A stretch of 64,000 nt of DNA from Planctomycetota bacterium (GCA_002686265.1 NZBA01000135.1:62001-126000); one strand, 5' to 3'. Shown: positions 33,234 to 42,335, numbered from the stretch's first letter. The notes: a model not told the origin generated them from the letters alone. Made by a program: numbers and translations.

Positions 33234-35648
33234 GTGGGCACGTGCAAGCGGATCTTCCTCGCCTGCCTGGCCGCCGCCACCGCCGCCGCGCCCTCGCACG
33301 CCGCTGACGACGAGGCCTACGAGCGCGACTACCGCCGCTTCGGCAGCCTGCTCGAGCGCTTCCGCGGGGGCGAGGACGACCTGCTCGCCGAGCTGCGGGC
33401 GGCGGCCGAGCGCATGGCCGGCGTCCACGGCCGCGACGACGCCCGCGCGGTCGCCGACCACTACGCCCGCCTCGACGCCGCCCAACGGCGGCGCGGATGG
33501 GAGGAGTACGAGTGCTTCCTCGCCCTGCGCGAACGCCTCCGCACCGCGAGCGACGAACACACCTGGACCGAGTTGCGGCCCGTTCTCCTGACCGAGCTGC
33601 GCGAGCTGGCCGAGCGCGCTGGACCGGCAGCCGACTTCGTCCCGGCCGCCCGCGCTCTGAGCCTCTGCGCGCGCATCGAAGCCCGCGAGCTCGAGGCCCG
33701 GGCGGGACTGTCGCCCGCCGAACGCGGCGCCTTGCTCGCCCGCGCGGCGGCGGACTCCCGGGCGGCGGCGGCGGGTTTCGCGCGCGCCGGGCAACGCACA
33801 CCCCAGCTCGAGCCGCGCTGGCTGCTCGGCCGGCTGGCCCTGCTCGACGGCGACGCCGCCGGTGCGCGCGAGGCCTTCGAGGTCTGCCGCCGCATCGCCG
33901 TCGAGGTGCGCAACGACGACTTCCGTCAGCACGCGCTGCTGGGGCTCGTGCGCCTGGCGCGCGAGGCGGGTGACACGGCGGGGGTGGACCGGCTGCTGGC
34001 CGAGTTGGCCACCTTTCGCTCGGTGGAGGACTGTTGGCCCCTGGCGCGCGAGCACGCCCTGCGTCTGTTGCACGACGACGCGCCCGAACAGGCGCGGGAG
34101 TTCCTGCTCGACGCCGCCCCCGGCGACCCGCGCGAGCGGGAGGACTGGAGCCGCTGCGTGGTCCTGGCGGACCTGCGCCTGGGGGAGCTGGAGGGCGCTC
34201 GCGCCCGCCTTCAGGCCGTCGGGCGCGGCGACGACGCCGAGCGCCTGACGCGCGCCGCGATCGAGCTGGCCGCGGGCAGCGCCGCGGGGGCCCTGGCCGA
34301 GCTCGACGCGCACGAGAGCGTCGACGCCCACGAGCGCATGGTCGCGCTCTCCTTGCGCGGCGAGGCCCTGCTCCTCGACGAACGGCCGGCCGAGGCCCTG
34401 ACGAGCCTGCTCGCGGCCCTGACCGCGGCCGACCGCTTCGAGGCGCGCCTGGCACGGCAGCGCGTCCTGGAAGGCACGGCGTCCTCGGTCTTCGGCGAGC
34501 GCCTGGGCCTGCACACCGTCGTTCTCGCCGCCCGCGCCCTGGCGCGCCTTGGCAGGCCGCTGGAGGCGGCCGCCCTGGCCGAAGAGCACCAGTCCCGAGC
34601 CTCGCGCGGTCGGCGCGCGGTGAGCGCAGCCGACCTCGCCGCCTGGGCGGCGGCCTACGAGCACGGCCTTCTGACCTGGGTGGTCGGTGCCGACGACGCC
34701 CTGTGCGTCTGGGTCGCGCCCGACGGCACGGCGGAGAGCCTGGCCATCCCGCGCTCCCGGCGCGAGATCGCCCGCGGCGTACGGCGCCTGCGCGAGGCGA
34801 TCGTGACCGACGACGCGCCACGCCGCGCCGCCCTGGGCGAGGAGCTCGGTCGCGCCCTCTTGCCCGCGGGGCTGCGGCGGCGCCTGCGCACCTCTCGCGG
34901 CGCCGACGGGCGCCTGTTGGCCCTGGTCCACGGTCCCCTCGAGCGCCTACCGTTGGAGTCGCTCTCGATCTCCGGCCGCGACCTCGAGCGCCTCGCCGCA
35001 CCGCTCTTTCTGCCCGGGCTGCCGGCGGGTCCACCCGCCACGCCACCCGCCGGACCGGCGCAGCCCTGGCGCCTGCTGGGCGACCCGCTCGACGGCGCGG
35101 GCCGCCCGCTGTTGCCCGCCGCCGCCGGGGAGCTCGCCGCCGTCGCCGCCCTGCACCCCGACGCCCTGCTCTCCCCCGGCGGCGCCTTCCATCGTCAGGC
35201 CCTCATCGAGGCCTTCTCGAGCGGCGCGCCGGTACACGTGGCCACGCACCTCGTCACCTCGACCGTTTGCGTCGACGGTCGGCTCGCGCCGGTGGGCCTG
35301 GTGCTCGACGGGGGGGACGTGTTCTGCGCCGCCGAGCTGGTCGACCTGCGCGTGCCGTCCCCCCTGGTGGTGCTCTCGGCCTGCGCGAGCGCCGAGGGCC
35401 GCTTCGTGGACGCCGAAGGCCTCTTGGGCCTCGCCCGCGCCCTGCTCGACGCGGGAGCGCGCAACCTCCTCGTCACGCTCTGGCCGGTGACCGACACCGC
35501 CGCGGCGGCCTTCACGCCGCTCTTCCACGAGGCTCTGTGCGCGGGCGCGCCCCCGGCCCTGGCCGCCCGTGATGCCCGACGCGCCCTGCGTAAGGCAGGC
35601 CGCCCCGCCGCCGACTGGGCCGCCTTCCGGCTGTTGGGGCCCGACTGA
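33234..35648 (+). CDS. Exported TPR-CHAT domain protein (caspase-like protease fold)
   Basis: 804 residues from a GTG at 33234. The N-terminus (CKRIFLACLAAATAAAPSHA) is a signal peptide. Residues ~30-500 are an Ala/Leu/Arg-rich helical array with TPR-like periodicity. The C-terminal ~300 residues are a CHAT domain: LALVHGPLERLPLESL, then His672 in VHVATHL, Cys717 in VVLSACASAEG, GLLGLARALLDAGARNLLVTLW. The His and Cys match the catalytic dyad of CHAT/separase-like proteases, so activity is plausible. It is the last gene of a sigma/anti-sigma/CHAT unit. Export places the protease on the outer side of the anti-sigma, where it could act as sensor or as regulated effector. Confidence 0.85.
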   Translation: MGTCKRIFLACLAAATAAAPSHAADDEAYERDYRRFGSLLERFRGGEDDLLAELRAAAERMAGVHGRDDARAVADHYARLDAAQRRRGWEEYECFLALRERLRTASDEHTWTELRPVLLTELRELAERAGPAADFVPAARALSLCARIEARELEARAGLSPAERGALLARAAADSRAAAAGFARAGQRTPQLEPRWLLGRLALLDGDAAGAREAFEVCRRIAVEVRNDDFRQHALLGLVRLAREAGDTAGVDRLLAELATFRSVEDCWPLAREHALRLLHDDAPEQAREFLLDAAPGDPREREDWSRCVVLADLRLGELEGARARLQAVGRGDDAERLTRAAIELAAGSAAGALAELDAHESVDAHERMVALSLRGEALLLDERPAEALTSLLAALTAADRFEARLARQRVLEGTASSVFGERLGLHTVVLAARALARLGRPLEAAALAEEHQSRASRGRRAVSAADLAAWAAAYEHGLLTWVVGADDALCVWVAPDGTAESLAIPRSRREIARGVRRLREAIVTDDAPRRAALGEELGRALLPAGLRRRLRTSRGADGRLLALVHGPLERLPLESLSISGRDLERLAAPLFLPGLPAGPPATPPAGPAQPWRLLGDPLDGAGRPLLPAAAGELAAVAALHPDALLSPGGAFHRQALIEAFSSGAPVHVATHLVTSTVCVDGRLAPVGLVLDGGDVFCAAELVDLRVPSPLVVLSACASAEGRFVDAEGLLGLARALLDAGARNLLVTLWPVTDTAAAAFTPLFHEALCAGAPPALAARDARRALRKAGRPAADWAAFRLLGPD

Positions 35649-35699
35649 GCGGCAGCAGGCGCCGGGGGATGCGGCCTGCGCCCATCCCCCCGGCTCCCG

Positions 35700-35792
35700 T
35701 CACGGCGTGAACCCGACCTCCACGCCGTTGGTCAGGTTCGAGCCGCTGCCGCAGGGACCGGCGGGGTCGCGGTACCAGATCTGGAAGCGGCG
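35700..35792 (-). pseudogene. 3' remnant of a WYRDP-domain secreted protein
   Basis: The minus strand encodes RRFQIWYRDPAGPCGSGSNL followed by TNGVEVGFTP and a stop. This matches the last 30 residues of the WYRDP domain found at 1-900, 45158-46684 and 60091-60570. Upstream in the same frame the homology ends abruptly, and the sequence becomes Arg-rich and unrelated, running into the leader of the gene at 35896. One residue is missing from the usual SPCG spacing. I read it as the tail of a lost gene. Confidence 0.75.
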
Positions 35793-35895
35793 GCGGCGGC
35801 CGTACGCGCGAGTCGTATGATCGGGCCATGCCCTTCGTCGGAACGAGCCGTGGGACCTCAACGCCGCAGCGCGCGACCACCGCGCGAGAGAGATA

Positions 35896-37272
35896 GTGAG
35901 CCCCGATCGCGACACGGCGCGCAAGGTGATGCGCGTCTACGGCGTGCTGTTCGTGATCACGGGCACCTCGTTCGTCCTCTTCCCCGGCTTGGTCCTCGGA
36001 CTCCTGCGCATTCCAGCCGCGATCCTGCCCGGCGCGGGAGAGATGGCCGGCGGAGAGGCGTCGCTCTGGCTGGGCCTGACCGGCTCGCTCATGGCGGTGA
36101 TCGCCTACCTGTCGTTGACACTGGCACGCGACCCCGGCCAGCTCGTCGCCTGGAACGCGCTGATCCTCTCCAAGGCGCTCTCGACGGGTCTCTTCGCCGT
36201 GTTCGCCGCCACCGAAGCGAACACCCTCTACCTCACCGCCGCGCTCGTCGACGGCGTGATCTGCATCCACATCGCCTGGCTGAGCGGGAGCGCCGCGGCG
36301 TCGAGTAGCGCCGAGGATCCCTGGCACCCGCGCGCCACCGAGCACGACGGCGACGGCTACGAGGTCTGGTTCCTGAAGCTCAACGACCCCGCGACGCGCG
36401 ACGCGTTCTGGGCGCGCTACACGATGAGCCGCGGACCAGGTGGCGCGGTCGCCGCCTGCTGGTTCGTGTACTTCGACGCCGAGCGCCGTACCGTCGAACA
36501 AGGGCGCTGGGAACACCCCGCCGACGAGGCCGTGCTCGACGCGGGCGACACGCTCTTCCGCCTGCCCACGGGCAGCCTGGGGCGACGGTGGGCGAAGGGC
36601 GAGGGCGAAGGCGCGCGCTGGGACCTGGGCTGGGAACCGGGCGCCGCGCCGCCCTTCGATTTCGTTTCCGAGCGCCTCTACCGCTCAGGGATCGCCGGCT
36701 CGCGCTACTTCAGCGCCCAAAGCGAGGGGTGCTTCCGCGGGAGCGTCGAGATCGCCGGTACGCGGCGCGAGTTCCGCGACGCCACCGGCAGCGTCGGGCA
36801 CATCTGGGGCGCACGCATGGCGGAGCGCTGGCGCTGGGCCCACGCCGTGCTCCCAGACGGGAACGGCGGCGAGGAGAGCGTGGTGTTCGAGGTCCTCTCG
36901 GGCCGGCCGCGGTCGGGAGGACCCTTGGGCGTGACGTTCACCCTCGGCCACCTGTGGTTTGGAGGCCGCCACTACGCCTCGACCGGTCTGGTGCGCTCGC
37001 TGTGCTCCAACCGCACGAAGGCCGCCGGCGACGGCTGGGACTTCCGCATCCGCTTCGACGGCCTCGTCGCCGAGGGACACTGCGCCCCGGCCGCCGACCT
37101 CGTCGCCGAGGTCGACTACACCGACCCGGCCGGACGCCCGCTGGTTTGCAAGAACTCGAAGACCGGCCACCTGCGGCTCGAGCTGCGCGACGCCGCGGGC
37201 AATTCGCTCGGGATCTTCGAGACCCAAGACACCGCCGCCGTCGAAACCGTCGTGCGCGTGGGGCGGCGATGA
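35896..37272 (+). CDS. Four-helix membrane domain fused to a lipocalin-like (AttH/CrtC-type) domain
   Basis: 458 residues from a GTG at 35896. Residues ~10-130 hold four hydrophobic helices (VYGVLFVITGTSFVLFPG, LTGSLMAVIAYLSLTL, ALSTGLFAVFA, LVDGVICIHIAWL). Residues ~150-455 are beta-rich: YEVWFLKLNDPATRDAFWAR, a central SVGHIWGARMAERWRWAHAV, and a C-terminal NSKTGHLRLELRD. The latter resembles the AttH/hydroxyneurosporene-synthase (CrtC) lipocalin-like family, a tentative assignment. Its last bases overlap the GMC oxidoreductase start (ATGA), so the two act together, possibly on a lipid or terpenoid-like substrate. Confidence 0.6.
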   Translation: MSPDRDTARKVMRVYGVLFVITGTSFVLFPGLVLGLLRIPAAILPGAGEMAGGEASLWLGLTGSLMAVIAYLSLTLARDPGQLVAWNALILSKALSTGLFAVFAATEANTLYLTAALVDGVICIHIAWLSGSAAASSSAEDPWHPRATEHDGDGYEVWFLKLNDPATRDAFWARYTMSRGPGGAVAACWFVYFDAERRTVEQGRWEHPADEAVLDAGDTLFRLPTGSLGRRWAKGEGEGARWDLGWEPGAAPPFDFVSERLYRSGIAGSRYFSAQSEGCFRGSVEIAGTRREFRDATGSVGHIWGARMAERWRWAHAVLPDGNGGEESVVFEVLSGRPRSGGPLGVTFTLGHLWFGGRHYASTGLVRSLCSNRTKAAGDGWDFRIRFDGLVAEGHCAPAADLVAEVDYTDPAGRPLVCKNSKTGHLRLELRDAAGNSLGIFETQDTAAVETVVRVGRR

Positions 37273-39149
37273 TCTCCGCCCCCGCGCAGCCGGGGCGCAC
37301 GACATCGGGCGAGCGCGCGGTCTTCGCCTTCGCGAGCGCCTACGCCCGCCACGTCGGGATCGAGATCGACCCCGCCGTCCTCCGCGAGCAGATCACCGAG
37401 GCCCTGCGCGGCCTGCCGGCGGGGCCACGGCTGCTGGCGGTGGGCTCCGCCCTCGCACTCCGCTGGCTGGCGCCCGCCCTGTACTGCGCGCGCCCGCGCC
37501 GCTTCGAGCACCTCGACGCCGAACAGCGCGAAGCCCTGCTCGCACGCCTGCAACGCGCGCGCGGGATGCTGGCGCGCGGGGCGTTCCTGGCCCTCAAGTC
37601 GGTCGTCCTCGGAGCCTGCTACGGCCACGACACCGAGAGCGAGGCCGAACAAGCGCCGCGGGTCCCCGAACGCGCCGACGAGCCGCCGAGCGCCCCCGCC
37701 CCCGCCCCCGCCCCGGAGCACTACGACTTCGTCGTGGTCGGCAGCGGCGCGGGGGGCGCCTGCGTGGCGGCCCGCCTCGCCCGCACGGGAGCGCGGGTGC
37801 TCGTCTGCGAGCGCGGAGGCCGCGCCCTGTCCCAGCCCGACGCGCGCGTCGCCTTCCGCCGCTACTACGCCCAGGCGGGCTGCGCGGCGTCGGTCGGAAA
37901 CACCCTCGTCCCCCTGCCGACCGGCGTCTGCCTGGGCGGGACGACGACGATCAACTCGGGAACCTGCCTGCGGACGCCGCCGGAGCTGTTGGAGGCCTGG
38001 GAACGCGACAGCGACGGCGCCTTCGACGCGCGCGCCTTCTCAGCACAGCTCGACGAGGCCTGGCGGTTGCTCGGCGTGCGCACGACCGGCGGGGAGACCA
38101 TGAGCGCCTGCTCGCGCCTGTTCCGCGAGGGAGCGCGGCGCACGGGCCTGCCCGAGCCACACCTGCTAGACCGCTGCGAGCACGGCTGCGAGGGCAGCGG
38201 GCGCTGCTGCTTCGTTTGCCCACAGGACGCCAAGGGAACCTCCTCGGGGACCTTCCTCGAGCCCCTGCGGGACGCGGAGAACCTGCGCGTCGAGTTGCGC
38301 AGCTCCGTGGTCTGGGTGCGGCCACCCGGCGCCGGCGGCGGCGACGTGCGCCTGCGCGTCCGCGCGCTCGAGACCGGCGCGACGCGCGAGGTGCGCTCTG
38401 GGAAGCTGATCCTGAGCGCCGGCTCCCTCGCGACGCCCTGGTTCGTGCGCCGCTTCCGCCTCGGATCGGCGCATCGTCAGGCGGGAAACCGACTCACGGT
38501 CCACCCCGCCTCGAAGGTCTTCGCCCTCTTCGACGAGCCGGTGCACGGCGGGGAGGGCGTGCCCCAAGGCCTCGGCCTCGTCGATCCGACCGACGACGCC
38601 GTGCGCTACGAGGGCGCCTTCATCCCCCACGAGCTGGCCGCCCTGGCGATGCCCGTCGAGGGCCGGCGCCTGCGCTGGTGGATGGACCGCCACGACCGGC
38701 TGGCGACCTTCGGCTTCATGGTCCGCGACAAGGCCCGCGGCCGGGTGCGCTACCCGCTGGGATCCGAACGCCCGCTGGTTCGCTACGACCTCGACCCCGG
38801 CGACGTCCGTCGCCTCGGGCGGGGGATGGAGCTGGCGGCACGCGTGTTGTTCGCGGCCGGGGCGCGCCGGGTGATGCTGCCACTCAATCGCGAGGCGAAC
38901 GAGCTCACCGACGCGAGCGAGCTCGACGGCGCGGCCCTCGACGACCTCGCGCCCGAAGAAGTCGCGACCATGGCCTTCCACCCCCTGGGAACGTGCGGCA
39001 TGGGGCGCGTCGTCGACGCGAACCTGCGCCTGTGCGAGGGAATCTACGTCTGCGACGGCTCGGTGGTCCCCGAGAGCCTCGGCGTCAATCCGCAAGTCAC
39101 GATCTACGCCTTCGCCTTGCGCCTGGCGGAGCACCTCGCCAACGCGTAG
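37269..39149 (+). CDS. FAD-dependent GMC oxidoreductase (long-chain alcohol oxidase/cholesterol oxidase-like)
   Basis: 626 residues from the ATG at 37269. Residues 1-140 are a helical N-terminal region seen in long-chain alcohol oxidases, ending in a Pro-Ala linker (PSAPAPAPAPEH). The FAD motif is VVVGSGAGGACVAARLARTG (~155-175), with LGGTTTINSGTCLRTP after it. The C-terminal active-site region is MAFHPLGTCGMG (catalytic His) and VCDGSVVPESLGVNPQVTI. A Cys-rich insertion (CEHGCEGSGRCCFVCPQDAK) could bind a metal or cluster and is also seen in FAO-like GMC proteins. The gene is coupled to its neighbours on both sides (ATGA before, TAGTG after). Substrate is unknown. Confidence 0.85.
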   Translation: MISAPAQPGRTTSGERAVFAFASAYARHVGIEIDPAVLREQITEALRGLPAGPRLLAVGSALALRWLAPALYCARPRRFEHLDAEQREALLARLQRARGMLARGAFLALKSVVLGACYGHDTESEAEQAPRVPERADEPPSAPAPAPAPEHYDFVVVGSGAGGACVAARLARTGARVLVCERGGRALSQPDARVAFRRYYAQAGCAASVGNTLVPLPTGVCLGGTTTINSGTCLRTPPELLEAWERDSDGAFDARAFSAQLDEAWRLLGVRTTGGETMSACSRLFREGARRTGLPEPHLLDRCEHGCEGSGRCCFVCPQDAKGTSSGTFLEPLRDAENLRVELRSSVVWVRPPGAGGGDVRLRVRALETGATREVRSGKLILSAGSLATPWFVRRFRLGSAHRQAGNRLTVHPASKVFALFDEPVHGGEGVPQGLGLVDPTDDAVRYEGAFIPHELAALAMPVEGRRLRWWMDRHDRLATFGFMVRDKARGRVRYPLGSERPLVRYDLDPGDVRRLGRGMELAARVLFAAGARRVMLPLNREANELTDASELDGAALDDLAPEEVATMAFHPLGTCGMGRVVDANLRLCEGIYVCDGSVVPESLGVNPQVTIYAFALRLAEHLANA

Positions 39150-39838
39150 TGACGGTCGCCGTGCTCAGCGGGACGGCGCGGGAACGGGTGATCCAGGCGG
39201 CCTGCACCCTGGGCCTGTGGCTCGGGGCGGCGGCGTGCGCGGGCGCGGGCGCGGGCGCGGGAAAGCGCGAGGCCCCGAGCGCGTGGACAGTGCTGCTCGA
39301 CGCCGAACGCCTGACCGATTGGAAGGCGACCGCCTTCGGGGGCGAGGGCGACGTCATCGTCGAGGACGACCTGATCGTCCTGGAAATGGGCTCGCCCCTG
39401 ACCGGCCTCTCCTGGACGGGCGGCGAGCTACCGCGCTGGGACTACGAGCTGGAGGTCACCGCCCGCCGACTGGCCGGGACGGATTTCTTCTGCGGGCTGA
39501 CCTTCCCTGTCGGCGAGAGTCACGCGACGCTGATCCTCGGCGGCTGGGGCGGTGCCTTGACCGGCCTCTCTTGCATCGACGGCGCCGACGCCTCGGAGAA
39601 CGAAACGACGCCCTTCATCGCCTACGAACGAGGCCGCGAGGTCAGCGCACGCGTGCGCGTGACGCGCGCGGAGATCAGCACCTGGCTCGACGGCGAACTC
39701 CTGCACACCGTCGGATTGGTGGGCCACACCGTCGGTCTGCGCCCCGAGGTGCTGCTCTCGCGGCCCTTGGGCGTGGCCTCGTTCCTCGCGCGCTCCGGCC
39801 TGCGCGACCTGCGCCTGCGGCGGGTGGGCGCGGACTGA
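39149..39838 (+). CDS. DUF1080 (3-keto-disaccharide hydrolase-like) lipoprotein
   Basis: 229 residues from a GTG at 39149 whose first base is the last of the GMC stop codon. A lipoprotein-like signal (LGLWLGAAACAGAG) precedes the DUF1080/LamG-like domain: WTVLLDAERLTDWKATAFGG, WDYELEVTARRLAGTDFFCG, VRVTRAEISTWLDGELLHTV. DUF1080 proteins are very common in planctomycetes; some hydrolyse 3-ketoglycosides. A GMC oxidase directly upstream could make 3-keto sugars, so the pair might be functional, but the GMC protein looks more like an alcohol or sterol oxidase. Confidence 0.75.
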   Translation: MTVAVLSGTARERVIQAACTLGLWLGAAACAGAGAGAGKREAPSAWTVLLDAERLTDWKATAFGGEGDVIVEDDLIVLEMGSPLTGLSWTGGELPRWDYELEVTARRLAGTDFFCGLTFPVGESHATLILGGWGGALTGLSCIDGADASENETTPFIAYERGREVSARVRVTRAEISTWLDGELLHTVGLVGHTVGLRPEVLLSRPLGVASFLARSGLRDLRLRRVGAD

Positions 39839-39871
39839 TCCCGCATCTTCGGCGAGGCTGCCCGGTGGGCC

Positions 39872-39891
39872 GCGCGGGCGCTCGCCCGCGC
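39872..39891. terminator. Hairpin between convergent genes
   Basis: GCGCGGGC (39872-39879), loop GCTC, GCCCGCGC (39884-39891): a perfect 8-bp stem with a tetraloop, midway between the DUF1080 gene end and the end of the opposing coiled-coil gene. There is no T-tract; likely bidirectional. Confidence 0.45.
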
Positions 39892-39919
39892 CGCGCTCGA
39901 GTCCGCCGCGCGGGCGGAG

Positions 39920-40699
39920 TCACTCCGGCCGGATCGAGAGGCCGCCCGACGCGCGCAGCTCCACGTGGTAGCGACCGCCGGGACGCAGCTCGGTGAAGGG
40001 CGCCTCGCCGTGGGCGGCGCGCAGACCCGCGCGCTCGGCGAGGGCGCGGTCGTTGGCGTAGTCCCAGAAGCGCTCCAACAGCTCGGCGTGCGGTCCGGGA
40101 GCGATCTCGTCGCCCAACGCGAGGCCCGGGCGCAGACCGACGGTGTCGAGCTCGACGCCCTCGACCGGCCGCTGGCGCTCGCCCCAAGCGCGGCGGAAGA
40201 GACAGATCGAGCGTCCGCGCAGGGCGTCGCCCGCCTCGACGAAGTCGTCGGAGAACTTCACGACCTGGGACTCGAGGTAGAGAAAGCGCCCGCTCACCTC
40301 CAGGGTGCGGGGCGAGCCCGCCGGCTCACCGTCGGCCCCGAATTCCTCGAAGCGCACGCGCGACACGACACCTTCGGGCCCCTCGCGCTGGTCGAGGACC
40401 TCGATCAGCGCCAGGCGGTGGTCGAGGCGAAGGAGCCGGTTGCGCAGCTCGAGCTCCCGCTTCTCCCGCGCCAGCCGGCGGTTGCGCTCGCTGACCCGGT
40501 CCACCTCCTCGCGCGCCAGACGCAGGGTGGCGGCCTGCTCCTCGATGTCCTCGGTCAACCCGGCGATGCGCAGGTCGCGCTCGGCGAGGTCGCGCTGCTG
40601 CTCGAGCACCGAACCTCGATAGTGGGTCGTCCACCAGCCGACGATGCCCACCAGCCCGCCCAGGACCAGCAGGGCGAGGAGGTTCAGTACCCTGGCCAT
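39920..40699 (-). CDS. Single-pass membrane protein with coiled coil, unknown function
   Basis: 259 residues from the ATG at 40699. One N-terminal transmembrane helix (LNLLALLVLGGLVGIVGWWT) is followed by a strong coiled coil at ~30-95 (EQQRDLAERDLRIAGLTEDI, then LARE, VDRVSERNRRLAREKRELEL). A beta-rich C-terminal domain follows (VVSRVRFEEFGADGEPAG, RFLYLESQVVKFSDDFVEAG, SICLFRRAWGERQRP). I do not recognise the C-terminal domain. The architecture is that of an envelope-associated structural or scaffold protein. The frame continues upstream but without protein-like content. It is divergent from the PQQ-repeat gene at 40856. Confidence 0.75.
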   Translation of the reverse strand: MARVLNLLALLVLGGLVGIVGWWTTHYRGSVLEQQRDLAERDLRIAGLTEDIEEQAATLRLAREEVDRVSERNRRLAREKRELELRNRLLRLDHRLALIEVLDQREGPEGVVSRVRFEEFGADGEPAGSPRTLEVSGRFLYLESQVVKFSDDFVEAGDALRGRSICLFRRAWGERQRPVEGVELDTVGLRPGLALGDEIAPGPHAELLERFWDYANDRALAERAGLRAAHGEAPFTELRPGGRYHVELRASGGLSIRPE

Positions 40700-40855
40700 G
40701 CCCTTCCTCCATCGGCCGCGAGCGGGCCGATCCGGCGAGGATTCCCCCGCTTTCGCGCCCGATCCGGCCGCCTCGCGGGGCGTGGTAGGCTGCGCGGAAT
40801 CGGGGCCGCCGCCGCGCCCCGCCTCCCCTGCCGTCCGGCCCCATCCTCGCCAGCC

Positions 40856-42178
40856 ATGAAAACGACCCTCGCCTTCGTCGCCGTCGCTCTGGGCCCTCTG
40901 TCCGCCGCCGCTCCCGGCGACTGGCCCCGCTTTCGCGGCCCCCGGGGCACGGGCGTCTCGGACGAAGAGGGCCTGCCAGAGCACTGGAGCACGACCGAGA
41001 ACGTCGCCTGGTCGGTCCCCGTCGCGGGCCGCGGTTGGTCGTCACCGATCGTCACCTCCGGCCGCGTGCTCGTCACCAGCGCCGTGCCCGACGGGGAAGA
41101 CGTCGAGCCGCGAAAGGGCCTGTACTTCGGCGGTGAGCGCAGGGAACCGGCGGAGATGGATTACCGCTGGACCATCACCTGCCTCGACTCTGAGACCGGC
41201 GAGATGCTCTGGGAGCGCCTCGCGCACCAGGGCCGGCCGCAGACGCCGCTCCACATCAAGAACTCCTACGCTTCCCCGACTCCGGTCAGCGACGGCGAGC
41301 GTTTTTTCGCGAGCTTCAGCGACGTCGGGATCTTCGCCTACGACCTCGACGGCAAGGCGCTGTGGAAGCACCGCCTCGCGCCGGTGGCGACGCGCCGCGA
41401 CTGGGGCGGAGCCGCCTCGCTCGTCCATCACGACGGACGCCTGTTCGTCGTGAACGACAACGAGGATGCCTCGTACCTGCTGGCCCTGGACGCGAAGAGC
41501 GGCGAGACCCTCTGGAGGGTCGAGCGCGACGAGGCGAGCAACTGGGCGACGCCTTTCGTCTGGGAGAGCGGCGAACGCACCGAGCTCGTGACCGCGGGAA
41601 CGCGCAGGGTGCGCTCCTACGATCTCGAGGGAGGGCTGCTGTGGGAGCTCGCGGGGATGTCGAGCATCACGATCGCCACTCCGTACGCGGCCGGTGGATT
41701 GCTGTATGTCACATCGGGCTACGTGATGGACCGGCGCCGGCCGATCTTCGCCATCCGCCCCGGTGCGCGGGGGGACATCAGCCCCGACGGCGAGGAACCG
41801 GGAGAGGCGATCGCATGGTCGCGCGGCCGCGGCGCGCCCTACAACCCCTCGACCCTCGTCTACGACGGACACCTGTACGTGCTACTCGATGCCGGGTTCC
41901 TCGCTTGCTACGACGCGGGGACCGGCGAGGAGCTGTACGGCAAGCAGCGCCTCGGCGGGCGCGGGGGCTTCACGGCCTCGCCCTGGGCCTACGGCGGGAA
42001 CGTGTTCTGCCTCGACGAGAACGGTGAGACCTTCGTGATCCGCGCCGGGGACGAGTTCGAGCTCTCGCACACCAATTCCCTGGGCGAGATGTGCATGGCG
42101 ACCCCCGCCATCGCCGAGGGGAGCCTGTTCGTGCGCACCTTGAGCCGCCTGACCTGCCTGCGCCGCTCCGGCGGCTGA
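40856..42178 (+). CDS. Secreted PQQ-like beta-propeller repeat protein
   Basis: 440 residues from the ATG at 40856, starting with a signal peptide (MKTTLAFVAVALGPLSAAA). WPRFRGPRGTGVSDEEGLPE is the standard opening of planctomycete PQQ-repeat (WD40-like) proteins. Repeats of the form YDLDGKALWKHRL, LDAKSGETLWRVER, YDLEGGLLWELAG and YDAGTGEELYGKQRL build a beta-propeller. No catalytic quinoprotein residues are evident, so a binding or scaffold role in the periplasm is more likely than dehydrogenase activity. Confidence 0.88.
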   Translation: MKTTLAFVAVALGPLSAAAPGDWPRFRGPRGTGVSDEEGLPEHWSTTENVAWSVPVAGRGWSSPIVTSGRVLVTSAVPDGEDVEPRKGLYFGGERREPAEMDYRWTITCLDSETGEMLWERLAHQGRPQTPLHIKNSYASPTPVSDGERFFASFSDVGIFAYDLDGKALWKHRLAPVATRRDWGGAASLVHHDGRLFVVNDNEDASYLLALDAKSGETLWRVERDEASNWATPFVWESGERTELVTAGTRRVRSYDLEGGLLWELAGMSSITIATPYAAGGLLYVTSGYVMDRRRPIFAIRPGARGDISPDGEEPGEAIAWSRGRGAPYNPSTLVYDGHLYVLLDAGFLACYDAGTGEELYGKQRLGGRGGFTASPWAYGGNVFCLDENGETFVIRAGDEFELSHTNSLGEMCMATPAIAEGSLFVRTLSRLTCLRRSGG

Positions 42179-42335
42179 CGGCCTCGGCGGGAGCGGATTC
42201 CCAGCATCGGTCTGCGCCGAGGGCGGTCGCAGCCCATTGAAGGGGAGGGCGAAGGTGTGCCCTCAAGGCGAACCGTCCGGGCTCCGATAAGCCCGCGTAC
42301 CGGCGAGAGAGCCGGAAACGACGGAGGAGACCGAG

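Noticed and set aside
33018-34931. 637-codon minus-strand frame opposite the CHAT gene
   Set aside because: Antisense shadow; no recognisable domain and compositional bias typical of reversed high-GC coding DNA.
32674-35046. 790-codon minus-strand frame
   Set aside because: Arg/Pro/Gly-rich antisense shadow of the anti-sigma and CHAT genes, which have clear domains on the plus strand.
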